This document shows, piece by piece, positions 9,162 to 18,440 of a DNA stretch of 64,000 nt. The DNA comes from AWTP1-13 sp050248715 (GTDB taxonomy: Bacteria; Pseudomonadota; Alphaproteobacteria; Rhizobiales; Hyphomicrobiaceae), in the NCBI GenBank assembly GCA_050248715.1, contig JBFWRV010000008.1:62001-126000 (forward strand), written 5' to 3'. Below the pieces are notes generated by a model. That model was given only the letters and a program-made list of their open reading frames with translations. It did no database searches and was not told the DNA's origin. Both the position numbers and the translations under genes were made by a program. Numbering within the stretch: the first letter of the stretch is position 1; each line of letters starts with the position of its first letter.

Positions 9162-10112
9162 GTGCACCAGCCCGCACGCACCGTGCCCGATGCTGTGCCG
9201 GGAAACTGGGTGGACAGGCTTGCCCCCGCCGGTGCCAAGCCCTACCTGCGCCTTGCGCGCTTCGACCGGCCGATCGGAGCGTGGCTGTTGCTGTTCCCCT
9301 GCTGGTGGGGACAGGCGTTGGCCGAGCTTTCGCTCGGACGAGCCTTCCCGGACCCCTGGTATCTGTCGCTCTTCCTCATCGGCGCTTTCATCATGCGCGG
9401 GGCGGGATGCACCTATAACGACATCGTCGACAGGGATTACGACGCCGGGGTGGAGCGCACCGCCGCGCGCCCTATTCCCTCCGGCCAGGTGACGGTGCGT
9501 CAGGCGCAGGCTTTCATGCTTGTCCTGTGCGGCATCGGGTTTCTGGTGCTGATCCAGCTCAACCTCTTCACGATCATCCTGGGCATCGCGTCGCTTGCTC
9601 TCATTGCCGCCTATCCATTTGCGAAGCGCTTCACGCATTGGCCGCAGATCATGCTCGGCCTGACGTTCAAATGGGGCGCGCTGGTGGGCTGGTCGACCAT
9701 CACCGGCTCCTTGGCGGCCGCACCGCTCGCGCTCTACGCGGGCTCGGTGCTGTGGACCATCGGCTACGACACCATCTATGCTCACCAGGACAAGGAGGAC
9801 GACCTTGCAGTGGGCCTGAAGTCGACGGCGCTCAAGCTGGGCGAGGCCACACCGCAGTGGCTCCTCGCATTCTACGGGGGGGCGATCCTGTTATGGGGAC
9901 TGGCCGGGGCGCTGGCCGGCGCAGGGCTCGTCTTCTTCCTGGCCCTTGCGCTGGCGAGCGCGCAGTTTGTCTGGCAGGTGGCCACGCTCGATCTGGCCGA
10001 TGCAAAGAACTGCCTCGTGCGCTTCAAGTCGAACCGGGTGATCGGCTGGCTACTGTTCCTGGGCCTCGCCGGCGACATGGCGCTCGGCACACTTGCGGCT
10101 GCCTTCTCCTAA
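9162..10112 (+). CDS. ubiA: 4-hydroxybenzoate polyprenyltransferase (UbiA)
   Basis: An integral membrane prenyltransferase that attaches the polyprenyl tail to 4-hydroxybenzoate in ubiquinone synthesis. Both aspartate-rich motifs are visible: NDIVDRDYD at about residue 86 and DTIYAHQDKEDD at about 203. The second is the variant typical of UbiA rather than of protoheme farnesyltransferase. About nine hydrophobic helices, 316 residues. GTG start 3 bp after the stop of the HAD gene, so the three genes (heme A synthase, HAD, UbiA) form one operon of respiratory-chain cofactor genes. Confidence 0.93.
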   Translation: MHQPARTVPDAVPGNWVDRLAPAGAKPYLRLARFDRPIGAWLLLFPCWWGQALAELSLGRAFPDPWYLSLFLIGAFIMRGAGCTYNDIVDRDYDAGVERTAARPIPSGQVTVRQAQAFMLVLCGIGFLVLIQLNLFTIILGIASLALIAAYPFAKRFTHWPQIMLGLTFKWGALVGWSTITGSLAAAPLALYAGSVLWTIGYDTIYAHQDKEDDLAVGLKSTALKLGEATPQWLLAFYGGAILLWGLAGALAGAGLVFFLALALASAQFVWQVATLDLADAKNCLVRFKSNRVIGWLLFLGLAGDMALGTLAAAFS

Positions 10113-10295
10113 GTCAGTCAGTGCAGCAGGCGACGCGACACACGGCAGCACCAGCTTGACCGGCGCTGCCGTGCGCTTCTGTTAACTCCTGAGCGGCCGT
10201 CTGTCCGCGACCTTTCACGGTTGTTAGTTCTGCCACAAAAGGCTTCCGAACCACTTAAGTGGGAAGGTAAAAGAAACCTAAGCGAAAGAACGAAC

Positions 10296-10547
10296 ATGAC
10301 CACTGCCAACGTCCCGACGCGGCCGGCCAAACAGCTTCTCCATCTCGTCTTCGGCGGCGAGCTGAAGTCCCTCAGCGAGCTGGAATTCAGCAATCTTGGC
10401 GAGCTCGATATCGTCGGCATTTATCCCAACTATGCGAAGGCTTACAAAGCCTGGAAGGCGGCGGCGCAGCGCACTGTGGACAATGCGCAGGTGCGCTACT
10501 TCATCGTTCATATCCACCGCCTCCTCGACCCAAATGTCACAGCGTAG
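10296..10547 (+). CDS. DUF4170 domain protein
   Basis: An 83-residue protein of the DUF4170 family (KQLLHLVFGGELKSL, then VGIYPNYAKAYKAWKAAAQ and RYFIVHIHRLLDP at the end). The family is small, found mostly in Hyphomicrobiales, and has no known biochemical role. It is usually encoded just before Kdo transferase and lpxK, as here. The ATG at 10296 is preferred; the frame is open upstream to 10221 but that part lacks family similarity. No signal peptide or membrane helix. Confidence 0.88.
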   Translation: MTTANVPTRPAKQLLHLVFGGELKSLSELEFSNLGELDIVGIYPNYAKAYKAWKAAAQRTVDNAQVRYFIVHIHRLLDPNVTA

Positions 10548-10680
10548 CCACGTTCCTGGTGCATCCGCGCCGGGGCTCGCAGATGATTCTCCGATCACCG
10601 GGTAGCGTTTGTGCGTTTGAGCTGATAGACGGGGAAACGCTGGCGGGGAATGAAGCCTGCGGCCGCCAATCAGGGGAACC

Positions 10681-12516
10681 TTGCGCAAGCGTTCGAAAAT
10701 CTCGCGTAGCGCAACGCGCGTGTTCGCCCTCGACGAACGCGCAAGTGGCACGTTGCGACGTTTCATTGCCGACTGGGTGCTGCCGCGTTGGCGGCAAATC
10801 GCCGTGGCCTTGGCGTTCACCGGAGGGCTTGCAGCCTCAACCGGGGCCTATCCCCTAATTATCAAGAACTCATTCGATGCGCTCATGCGGGCCGAGGGCA
10901 ATCTGCCGTGGGTGCTGGGCGCCATCGTCGCCGTCACGAGCGCACGCGGCCTCTTCCTCTATCTGCACCAGGTGGCGTCCGCCCGCATCGTGATGCGCAT
11001 GACGACCGATCTCCAGAAGGCGGCATTCGCCCACCTCATCAATTCCGATTATGCCAGGCTCACCCGTGAGAGCACGGGTCACTATGTCTCACGGCTCACG
11101 AACGATCTCGCGGTCGTCCAGCAGGCGACCCAGACGTCGATGATGACCTTTGCCAAAGACATCCTCGCGGTGGCCGCCGTCCTGGTATCGATGCTTTACC
11201 TCGACTGGATGCTGACGCTCATCGTGTTCGCCGTCTATCCGCTGGCAGTCCTGCCGATGAGCAGCGTAGGGCGGCGCCTGCGCTCCGTAGCGCGCCGCAC
11301 CCAAGCCGAGATCGGCGACATGACCTCGCGCCTGACCGAGAAGCTTGCCGGCGCACGTCTGATCAAGGCCTTCAATCTCGAGAACTACGCGATCGAGCGG
11401 CTGAACAGCAATTTTGAGCAGATCTATCGGCTCAGGATGAAGGCCGTGCGAACACGTGGCCGGATGGGCCCCGCGCTGGAGGCATTGGCCGGCATCGTCA
11501 TTGCGTGCGTGATCGCCTTCGCTTATTGGCGCATCGCGACGGGCATCAGCACGGTGGGCTCCTTCATGGGGTTCGTTGCGGCCCTGCTGCTCGCGGCTCA
11601 GCCGATCAAGTCGCTGGGGGCGGTGGCAACGGCGACGTTCGAGGGACTGGCCGCGGCCGAACGGGTCTACGAGTTGCTCGACGAGAAGCCAACCGTGATC
11701 GATCGGCCGGGGGCGCAGCCGCTCGCAGTCAAGGAAGGCGCGATCGAGTTCGAGAAGGTCGGCTTCGGTTACGCCGCGGCCGATGGGACCGCGGTGGAGA
11801 ACTTCTCACTGTCGGTGCCCGGCGGCAAGACGGTCGCACTCGTGGGCCGCTCCGGCGCCGGCAAGTCCACCGCGATCAACCTAGTCGCGCGACTGTTCGA
11901 CGTGACCTCCGGAAGGATCCTCATCGATGGCCAGGACCTGCGCGATGTGCAGCTGGCGAGCCTGCGGCAGGCAATTGCCATCGTGAGCCAGGAGGTGACC
12001 CTGTTCGACGACACGATCAGGGCCAACATCGCGCTCGGACGCCTCGGCGCCAGCGAGGCAGACATCATCGCCGCCGCCAAGGCTGCGGCCGCGCACGAGT
12101 TCATCATCTCCCAGCCGTCGGGCTACGACACCGTCGTCGGCGACAGCGGTATGCGGTTGTCGGGCGGACAGCGTCAGCGCGTCGCGCTTGCCAGGGCAAT
12201 CCTTAAGGACGCGCCGATCCTTCTGCTCGACGAGGCGACAAGCGCGCTCGATACCGAGTCCGAGCGCCTCGTGCAGGAAGCGCTCACCCGCTTTACGCGA
12301 AGCCGGACCACACTCATCATCGCGCACCGGCTTTCAACGGTGCAGCGCGCCGACCTGATCTGCGTGATGGACCATGGCCGCCTCATCGAAATCGGCACGC
12401 ACGCCGAACTCCTGCAGCGCGACGGGTCTTACGCGCGACTGTGCCGAGCGCAGATTCTGACGGATATCGATTCGGCGCCGAACATGCTGCTGCCACAATC
12501 CAACGAGGCAGCCTAA
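10681..12516 (+). CDS. msbA: MsbA-like lipid A/multidrug ABC exporter
   Basis: A 611-residue fused ABC exporter half-transporter: about six transmembrane helices (residues about 45-320), then a nucleotide-binding domain. Walker A GRSGAGKS is near residue 388, signature LSGGQRQRV near 492, Walker B ILLLDEATSALD near 513, and the H-loop IIAHRLSTV follows. The position in the Kdo/lipid A cluster supports a role in flipping lipid A core across the inner membrane. A general multidrug or lipid exporter cannot be excluded from sequence. The TTG at 10681 is chosen because it follows an AGGGGA site. Confidence 0.85.
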   Translation: MRKRSKISRSATRVFALDERASGTLRRFIADWVLPRWRQIAVALAFTGGLAASTGAYPLIIKNSFDALMRAEGNLPWVLGAIVAVTSARGLFLYLHQVASARIVMRMTTDLQKAAFAHLINSDYARLTRESTGHYVSRLTNDLAVVQQATQTSMMTFAKDILAVAAVLVSMLYLDWMLTLIVFAVYPLAVLPMSSVGRRLRSVARRTQAEIGDMTSRLTEKLAGARLIKAFNLENYAIERLNSNFEQIYRLRMKAVRTRGRMGPALEALAGIVIACVIAFAYWRIATGISTVGSFMGFVAALLLAAQPIKSLGAVATATFEGLAAAERVYELLDEKPTVIDRPGAQPLAVKEGAIEFEKVGFGYAAADGTAVENFSLSVPGGKTVALVGRSGAGKSTAINLVARLFDVTSGRILIDGQDLRDVQLASLRQAIAIVSQEVTLFDDTIRANIALGRLGASEADIIAAAKAAAAHEFIISQPSGYDTVVGDSGMRLSGGQRQRVALARAILKDAPILLLDEATSALDTESERLVQEALTRFTRSRTTLIIAHRLSTVQRADLICVMDHGRLIEIGTHAELLQRDGSYARLCRAQILTDIDSAPNMLLPQSNEAA

Positions 12517-12648
12517 GCTTGCGACCTGCCAGGGCAGGGGATAGAAGCAAGAAGCCTGTGGCGAATCAAAGCTTTCTTAGTACGCTCGAGATCGGCTATA
12601 GAAGCGCCGATCCACTCATTTCACGGGGCTGCAGCTCCCGGTCAGGAA

Positions 12649-14682
12649 ATGCCTCGGATGGCGACGGCTCAAAACCGAGCAAGGCTTGTCGACAGGCTGG
12701 CGGGAACTTTGCTTGCCCGCTATGTGAGCTGGGTGCGGCGCACCTCGCGCGGCATCCCCGAGATGGAGGCCATCGTCGCCGAAGCCGCCGAGAAGCATTT
12801 CCCATGCATCGTCGGCATGTGGCATGGCGAGTTCATGCTGCTTCCGTTGATCAAGCCGCGTGATCTCGCCACCGACGTCATGCTGGCGCGGCACGGCGAC
12901 GCCGAGTTTCTTGGCGAAGCCCTCAAGCAATTCGATATGCAGCTCATTCGCGGCGCCGGTGCCGCCGGCCGCGGCAAGGACCGTGGCGGTGCCCACGCCT
13001 ATCGCGCTGCCATCCAAGCCCTGCGCGACGGCCGCGCGGTGGCGATGACGGCCGACGTTCCCGGCGGGCAGGCGCGCAAGGCCGGCCTCGGCATCGTCAT
13101 GGCGGCCAAGCAGTCGGGTCGCCCGATTGTGCCGGTGGCGATCGCCACGAAGCGCTACTTTGCACTCAACACCTGGAGCCGGATGACGATCAACCTGCCG
13201 TACTCCAGCTTGGGGTTTGCGGCTGGCTCTGCCGTGTACGTGCCGCATGAGGCAACGTCCGAGGATCTGGAACGCTACCGGCAGGCGGTGGAGGCTGGCC
13301 TCAACGCGGCGACCGAGCTCGCCTATGCCCGCGCCGGGGGCGATGCGGAGCGCGCCACGCCTGGCGGCGCCATCACGAAGCGCCCCGAACCCGGACTCTG
13401 GCTCAAGGGCTACCGCTCCGTCACCAGTTACGCACGACCCATTGCGCCCCTGCTGCTCGGTTTACGCGAACGGCGCGGCAAGGAAGAGCCGCAGCGCCGC
13501 GGCGAGCGTCTCGGCCGGCCAAGCGTCGCTCGGCCTGCTGGACGTCTCGTGTGGTTCCATGCCGCAAGCGTCGGCGAGACCAATGCCATTCTGCCGCTGA
13601 TGTCGGCCTTGGCGCAGGAACGCCCGACGCTGTCGTTCCTCCTCACGACGGGTACGGTCACCTCAGCACAGCTCGCGGCGCAGAGGCTGGGACCCAGGGC
13701 CGTGCATCAGTACGCGCCGCTCGATGCACCGGAGTATGTCAGGAGCTTCCTCGATCACTGGCGCCCGGATCTCGGCGTGTTCACCGAGTCCGAGATCTGG
13801 CCCAACCTGATCCTCGAAAGCGCTGCCCGCGACATACCGCTGGCGTTGGTCAACGCCCGCATGACGAAGCGCTCGTTCCGCCGCTGGCGGCGCAATCCGA
13901 GGTTTGCCAATCCGCTGTTCAGCCGCTTCTCGATCGTGCTCGCGCAGAACGAGGCGCTGGCCAGAAGCTTCTCCACGCTCGGCGCTCGAAGCGCGGTCCC
14001 CACCGGCAACCTGAAAGCCGACGCTCCGGCGCCGGTGGTCGACAGCGCCGAGTTCGAGCGGCTGCGTCCGATGCTGCAGGGCCGCCCGCTGCTTATCGCC
14101 GCCAGCACGCACGACGGCGAGGACGAGATCATTGCCGGCGCGCATCGCCAGCTCGCCGCGAACCTGCCGGGTCTATGCACCATGATCGCGCCGCGGCACC
14201 CCCAGCGGGGCCCAGCCATCGTCGAAATGCTGAGGAGCCAAGGACTGAGGACCGCCCAGCGCTCCCTCGGCGAGCTCCCGGGCCCGACGGTCGCCGCCTA
14301 CGTCTTCGACACGATCGGCGAGCTCGGCACGCTCTATAAGCTGGCGTCCGTGGCCTTCATCGGCGGCTCGCTCGTCGATCGCGGGGGTCACAACCCCATC
14401 GAGGCGATGCAACATGGCGCCGCGGTCCTGGTCGGACCTCATCGGCAGAACTTTGCCGATGCCTATGGTGCCCTCATCGCCAACGGTGGCGCCATCGTCG
14501 TGCAGTCCGCTGACGACATCGCCAAGGCTGCGCGCAAGCTCCTGCTGGACGAGGCGGAGCTCGCGAGCGTGCGCTCGCGGGCCAACGCGGCACTCGCCAC
14601 GATATCCGGTGCGCTGCCGCGCACCATAGAGGCACTGCTACGCTATCTGCCGAGCGAGGAAGGCTTGGCGCGTGCGTCTTGA
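12649..14682 (+). CDS. waaA: Fusion: DUF374 acyltransferase-like domain + Kdo transferase (KdtA/WaaA)
   Basis: One uninterrupted 677-residue frame carrying two proteins that are usually separate neighbours. Residues about 1-230 are a DUF374 (LPLAT-like) domain with GMWHGEFMLLPL and TADVPGGQARKAG. Residues about 250-677 are a full-length Kdo transferase, beginning with its usual N-terminal membrane-anchor region (YARPIAPLLLGLRERRGKEE). It contains HAASVGE (Glu about 310, the conserved catalytic glutamate), ESEIWPNL, STHDGEDE, APRHPQRGP and GGSLVDRGGHNPIEA. It transfers Kdo from CMP-Kdo to lipid IVA at the inner membrane. The DUF374 half may act on the same lipid. The ATG at 12658 is a slightly better-spaced start than 12649. 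Its end overlaps lpxK by 11 bp. Confidence 0.9.
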   Translation: MPRMATAQNRARLVDRLAGTLLARYVSWVRRTSRGIPEMEAIVAEAAEKHFPCIVGMWHGEFMLLPLIKPRDLATDVMLARHGDAEFLGEALKQFDMQLIRGAGAAGRGKDRGGAHAYRAAIQALRDGRAVAMTADVPGGQARKAGLGIVMAAKQSGRPIVPVAIATKRYFALNTWSRMTINLPYSSLGFAAGSAVYVPHEATSEDLERYRQAVEAGLNAATELAYARAGGDAERATPGGAITKRPEPGLWLKGYRSVTSYARPIAPLLLGLRERRGKEEPQRRGERLGRPSVARPAGRLVWFHAASVGETNAILPLMSALAQERPTLSFLLTTGTVTSAQLAAQRLGPRAVHQYAPLDAPEYVRSFLDHWRPDLGVFTESEIWPNLILESAARDIPLALVNARMTKRSFRRWRRNPRFANPLFSRFSIVLAQNEALARSFSTLGARSAVPTGNLKADAPAPVVDSAEFERLRPMLQGRPLLIAASTHDGEDEIIAGAHRQLAANLPGLCTMIAPRHPQRGPAIVEMLRSQGLRTAQRSLGELPGPTVAAYVFDTIGELGTLYKLASVAFIGGSLVDRGGHNPIEAMQHGAAVLVGPHRQNFADAYGALIANGGAIVVQSADDIAKAARKLLLDEAELASVRSRANAALATISGALPRTIEALLRYLPSEEGLARAS

Positions 14683-15718
14683 CGAGCCGTCCTGGTGGTA
14701 TCGCCAGGGCACGAGCGGCGTTGCGACGTGTCTGCAGCCGCTGGCGGCCATATACGGATGGGTGGCCGAGACGCGTTACCTTCGCGCCAGCCCATACCGT
14801 TCGCGGCTGCCCGTCATTTGCGTGGGCAATTTCACGGCAGGCGGGAGCGGCAAGACGCCGCTTTCAATTTATCTGTGCGAGCGGCTGAAGGCAGCGGGTC
14901 ACGAGCCTGCTGCCCTGACACGCGGCTACGGCGGGCGTCTCGGCGGGCCCTATTGGGTGGACGCGGCCTCTGACGTCGCCGACGACGTCGGCGACGAGGC
15001 GCTGCTGCTTGCCGGCGTCGCGCCGACCCTCGTTGCACGCGATCGTGCGGCGGGAGCGCGCGCAATCGAGGCTGGCCCGCATTCCGCCACGGTCGTCATC
15101 ATGGACGACGGGCTGCAGAACCCTGGCCTGGCCAAGGACTTCACCATCGCCGTGGTCGAGGGGGGACGAGGACTAGGCAACGGCCTGGTCATACCGGCGG
15201 GACCTTTGCGGGCAGCGCTCGACTTCCAGCTCGAGCTGACGGACGCCATCGTCGTCAGCGAGAGCGTCTATTCAGAGACCTCCGGCAGCATGACGGACTG
15301 GCTGCGCCACCGTTTCGCGGGACCCGTGTTGAGGGCCAATGTTGTGCCGGGTCCTGGGACCGACTGGCTGAAAGGTGCTCGCGTAATCGCCTGGGCTGGC
15401 ATCGCCGCGCCTCGGCGCTTCTTCGCGACGTTGATGGCGCTGGGCGCCGATGTGGTCGAAAGCGTGATTTTTCGTGACCACGAGCGGCTCGGCGACCGGG
15501 ACGCGCAACGTCTGCTGGACCTGACGCACCGACATTCCGCACAACTCGTCACGACGCAGAAGGATATGGCGCGCTTGGCCGGTGCCAGCGGCACGCGCGT
15601 AGAGCTTGCACAAGCTTCGCGGGTTGTGCCGGTTCACCTGGTCTTCGCGAATCCTGACGCGGAGCGCCTGTCCTCGCTCGTCGTCACGGCCCTTCAGACC
15701 TGTAGCGGCCGGCGGTAG
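14672..15718 (+). CDS. lpxK: Tetraacyldisaccharide 4'-kinase (LpxK)
   Basis: Phosphorylates the 4' position of the lipid A disaccharide to form lipid IVA, the acceptor of the upstream Kdo transferase. The kinase P-loop is GNFTAGGSGKTP at about residues 51-62. The family block MDDGLQNPGLAKD and the DHERLGDRD-type segment near the C-terminus are present. 348 residues, membrane-associated with a hydrophobic N-terminal part. It starts at a GTG inside the end of the kdtA fusion gene, so the two are coupled. Confidence 0.93.
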   Translation: MRLDEPSWWYRQGTSGVATCLQPLAAIYGWVAETRYLRASPYRSRLPVICVGNFTAGGSGKTPLSIYLCERLKAAGHEPAALTRGYGGRLGGPYWVDAASDVADDVGDEALLLAGVAPTLVARDRAAGARAIEAGPHSATVVIMDDGLQNPGLAKDFTIAVVEGGRGLGNGLVIPAGPLRAALDFQLELTDAIVVSESVYSETSGSMTDWLRHRFAGPVLRANVVPGPGTDWLKGARVIAWAGIAAPRRFFATLMALGADVVESVIFRDHERLGDRDAQRLLDLTHRHSAQLVTTQKDMARLAGASGTRVELAQASRVVPVHLVFANPDAERLSSLVVTALQTCSGRR

Positions 15719-15865
15719 GCGCGGCAGCGGCTGCGCACGGGCCACACGGTCAGCGCTCTGCGATCGGTCCGGATCGCGATCTGCTTGACACCTCCCGGAC
15801 ACCACGCTCCTGTTCCTGCTAGGCCGCTGCAGCGAGCCGGGGGTTGGCTGGGCAGAGGAGTGGGC

Positions 15866-16531
15866 ATGTCGCCACTTGCATGGCTTCGCCGCGCGGTTGT
15901 CTCCATGGGGATCGGTGCGACCAGCTACGCCATCATGCTGGGCATCATGGTGTTCTCGGTCGTTTACGATCGCGAGGCCGAGCCGATCATAACGCTCGCG
16001 TTCAACACCGGCCGAAGCATCATCGAAGCATTCGACAAGCTGGTCGCAGGCAGCCACTGGGGCCAGGTTGCCGTGAATCATATGCGCGAGCGGGTGAACA
16101 TGACCCACATCGTCCTCTCGATACCGGCGATCATCATCGCCACGATCGTCATCGGCATTCCGTTCAACTGGCTGCTGGGGGGAACGCGCAGCGCCCTTCA
16201 GAGGATCGCCATAGCCCTTACCAGCATCCCGGCGACCGTAGTCTTGGCGGTGGTGCTGTTCAGCTTCAACGCGTTGGTGCCCGACACCTATGCCGCCCTT
16301 CTCCGTTTTGCCGACTGGGTCTGGCAGACGTCGCTGAATGCGCTGAGCGCGTCCGGCGACAGCATTCCCGGCGCACGCAAGCTGACGAACGCGGCGCGCC
16401 AGGGTTTCTCGGGGCATCACTACGTGATCATGGCGCTGTGCAGCATCGTGGCGTCATTCGTGGTGAATGCTCTCTTCGCGCTGATCTTTGACCGCAGGAA
16501 GCACGACGACTATCCGGCACAATTCAGATAG
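15866..16531 (+). CDS. Hypothetical inner-membrane protein, 221 residues
   Basis: I do not recognise this family. The protein has about four strongly hydrophobic segments: one near residues 10-30 (MGIGATSYAIMLGIMVFSVV), a pair in the middle (IVLSIPAIIIATIVIGIPF, then IPATVVLAVVLFSF), and one near the C-terminus (MALCSIVASFVVNALFALIF) followed by a short basic tail. The ATG at 15866 has an AGGAG site six bases upstream. The upstream extension to 15785 lacks one. It follows lpxK on the same strand after 147 bp and converges with the TPR gene. Confidence 0.75.
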   Translation: MSPLAWLRRAVVSMGIGATSYAIMLGIMVFSVVYDREAEPIITLAFNTGRSIIEAFDKLVAGSHWGQVAVNHMRERVNMTHIVLSIPAIIIATIVIGIPFNWLLGGTRSALQRIAIALTSIPATVVLAVVLFSFNALVPDTYAALLRFADWVWQTSLNALSASGDSIPGARKLTNAARQGFSGHHYVIMALCSIVASFVVNALFALIFDRRKHDDYPAQFR

Positions 16532-16612
16532 TCGGGCGGCTCGGCTTGATGGCAACGCGCAACCGCGCTCGACTGCAGCGCAGCGGGAGAACCGAGGGCG
16601 CACCCTTGGCCG

Positions 16613-17125
16613 CTACTGCGACTGCAGCCTTTCCAGGCGGCCTTGAGCGTTGACGGCGGAGGGATCAATGGCGAGAGTCTGGCGATAGTCGCCGGCCGCC
16701 GCCGCCGTGTCGCCCAGGCGCTCGTAGGCGACGCCACGATTGAAGTACGCAAGCGCGAATTGTCGGTCGAGTTCGATCGCCCGTGAATAGTCGGCGATGG
16801 CCAGCTCGTATTGCTGTGTATCGAAATAGGCGTTGCCACGGTTGTAGGGAATGAGCGGGTTCCCACCATCCAGCGCAATCGCCGCGTTGAAGTCGGAAAT
16901 GGCCTGCTGGTATTTCGCCCGCTGGGCGTAGATGTTTGCGCGGTTGAGGTAGGCGGTAGCGCGATTCTCCCGTCCGCCCTGCCCGAGCCGTATGTAGGCC
17001 GTGCAGCCACGCAGCTGCTGGTCCAGATTGCGGACCTGATTGCAGTCTTCAGCGGGACCTGCAAGTGCGGGAACAGCCAGGACACCGGCAACGAGTGCTA
17101 CGGCACATGCCCTCCGGATCCACAT
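16613..17125 (-). CDS. Secreted tetratricopeptide-repeat protein
   Basis: A 170-residue protein with an N-terminal signal peptide (MWIRRACAVALVAGVLAVPALAG), then three to four TPR repeats. The repeats read AYLNRANIYAQRAKYQQAI, PYNRGNAYFDTQQYELAI and AYFNRGVAYERLGDTAAA. It is likely a periplasmic scaffold for protein contacts; no enzymatic motif is seen. The start at 17125 was chosen because it places the signal peptide at the N-terminus. The in-frame ATG at 17176 adds 17 residues that do not fit. Confidence 0.82.
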   Translation of the reverse strand: MWIRRACAVALVAGVLAVPALAGPAEDCNQVRNLDQQLRGCTAYIRLGQGGRENRATAYLNRANIYAQRAKYQQAISDFNAAIALDGGNPLIPYNRGNAYFDTQQYELAIADYSRAIELDRQFALAYFNRGVAYERLGDTAAAAGDYRQTLAIDPSAVNAQGRLERLQSQ

Positions 17126-17318
17126 GAGAGTTCGGCCTTTGGCGAGCTGCCACCTAGCCACCCACGCCGGCAACACCGATTGCTGACGTCAACGCCCTAT
17201 ATGTGCGATCGCTGCGCAGACTTTCAAGCCGCGATCTCCGCTGCCCCGCCGCCCTCTGACCCGCTTGCAGGTGCGCCACGCCGGCCCACCGGAAAGCCTT
17301 CAATCGGCGCGCAGGACT

Positions 17319-17639
17319 TCAGATGAGGAAATCTTCCTTCTTGAGCTTGCCGCCCTTGGTCGCGGCGGCCATCCAGCGTGGCATGCGGCCACGGCCGGTC
17401 CAGGTATTCTCCGGATTCTTGGGATCGCGATATTTCGGAGCGACGCTGCCCTTGCCCTTGCGGCCCTTGCCGAAAAGCTCGTGGATCTCGAAGCCGTGCT
17501 CCCTGGCGATGTCGACCAGCTGCTGCCGGAGGGCGCTGCGCTCGGCGTTCTGCTTCTCGACCTTCAGACGCTCGATCTGGGCCTCCATTTCGGACAGCTC
17601 GGCATAGGTCAGTTTCTCAAGGCCATTGGCACGTGCCAT
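17319..17639 (-). CDS. H-NS-like histone family DNA-binding protein
   Basis: A 106-residue nucleoid protein. The N-terminal half is a predicted coiled coil (ELSEMEAQIERLKVEKQNAERSAL is split by charged heptads) for oligomerisation. The C-terminal half carries the H-NS DNA-binding core (KYRDPKNPENTWTGRGRMP, with the TWTGRGR hook for the AT-rich minor groove). Proteins of this kind in alphaproteobacteria (HvrA/Ros-like H-NS family) silence AT-rich or acquired DNA. It is transcribed leftward from an AT-rich region with a good sigma-70-type promoter at 17695-17723, and divergently from the HU-like gene. Confidence 0.92.
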   Translation of the reverse strand: MARANGLEKLTYAELSEMEAQIERLKVEKQNAERSALRQQLVDIAREHGFEIHELFGKGRKGKGSVAPKYRDPKNPENTWTGRGRMPRWMAAATKGGKLKKEDFLI

Positions 17640-17992
17640 TTTCTCTCTCCGGAGCAGCGGGAATTTTGGATACGGTGAATATCAATTGCTTCGGTTTATA
17701 AAGAATTGCAACCAGAATCGCAATGAAGGCGGAACAAACCGTGGCTGGTCGTCCTCCCTCCAGGCACCCTCCACGATCCTCACGATGTGTTAGAGCGCCC
17801 ATCCGAATTCTGACATTTCAACCCGGATTCCTTTCGACTTGCACAGAGCGTGGCAAAAGCACAACGTCTGGGGTATTTGCAGAGTTCTGATAAAGGATTG
17901 GATACCCAAAAGGGACGAACACGAATATCGCTGCAATATCAATCCATTTTCCACGATTCTTCTGGGCAAACAGAGAGCAGCAGAGGCGGCAC
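17640..17992. other. Intergenic region between two nucleoid-protein genes
   Basis: 353 bp between the H-NS-like and HU-like genes, visibly richer in A and T than its surroundings. It holds the leftward H-NS-like promoter and, by orientation, must hold the rightward HU-like promoter, which I could not place with confidence. Antisense frames cross it, but none has a protein-like composition. Confidence 0.6.
17695..17723 (-). promoter_or_regulatory. Predicted sigma-70-type promoter of the H-NS-like gene
   Basis: On the minus strand the sequence reads TTGCGA, 17 bp, TATAAA. Both hexamers are close to consensus with ideal spacing, and the 3' edge is about 55 bp from the ATG at 17639. This is a pattern match only; no transcription start is known. 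Confidence 0.55.
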
Positions 17993-18328
17993 ATGCAGAA
18001 AATCGACGCATCCATCCCTCGTATTCCCTTGGTCAAGAAGGCACCCAAGGCGGAAACGGTGACATTGCGCCATCTGGCGGCGGCGCTGGCCGAGAGCCAT
18101 GGCGTCAAGAAAGCACAGGTCAATACGATGCTCATGGACATGGTCGGAGCGATTGCCAAGCACCTCAAAAAGGGCAAGCGCATCCGCCTCAACGGACTCG
18201 GCATTCTGCAGGTGCGCAAGCGTCCGGCACGCATGGGGCGCAACCCCGCCACCGGCGAGGCCATCAAGATCAAGGCCAGCAAGAAGATCGCATTCCGCGC
18301 TTCGAAGGAGCTCAAAGCAGCCGTCTAG
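17993..18328 (+). CDS. HU/IHF-family DNA-binding protein with N-terminal extension
   Basis: A 111-residue DNA-bending nucleoid protein. The HU fold is evident from TLRHLAAALAESHGVKKAQV and GKRIRLNGLGILQVRKRPA. The beta-arm tip RNPATGEAIKI contains the proline that intercalates DNA. It carries about 20 extra basic, proline-containing residues before the HU domain, making it longer than ordinary HU (about 90 residues). A textbook terminator follows 23 bp after the stop. Confidence 0.92.
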   Translation: MQKIDASIPRIPLVKKAPKAETVTLRHLAAALAESHGVKKAQVNTMLMDMVGAIAKHLKKGKRIRLNGLGILQVRKRPARMGRNPATGEAIKIKASKKIAFRASKELKAAV

Positions 18329-18351
18329 GTCGATCCGGTCCACGTTGGCCT

Positions 18352-18377
18352 GGCCCCGCTTCGGCGGGGCCTTTTTT
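18352..18377 (+). terminator. Rho-independent terminator after the HU-like gene
   Basis: A perfect 8-bp stem, GGCCCCGC and GCGGGGCC, closed by a TTCG tetraloop and followed by six T residues (18372-18377). It lies just downstream of the HU-like stop codon. Confidence 0.93.
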
Positions 18378-18440
18378 GTGCGGGATCGCCAATATCCGGT
18401 GACGTGAGCCTTGCCGGTTAACGAAACATGCAAGTTCCGA

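Noticed and set aside
15272..16420. 382-residue minus-strand frame across lpxK and the next gene
   Set aside because: Spans two real genes on the other strand and has shadow-type composition.
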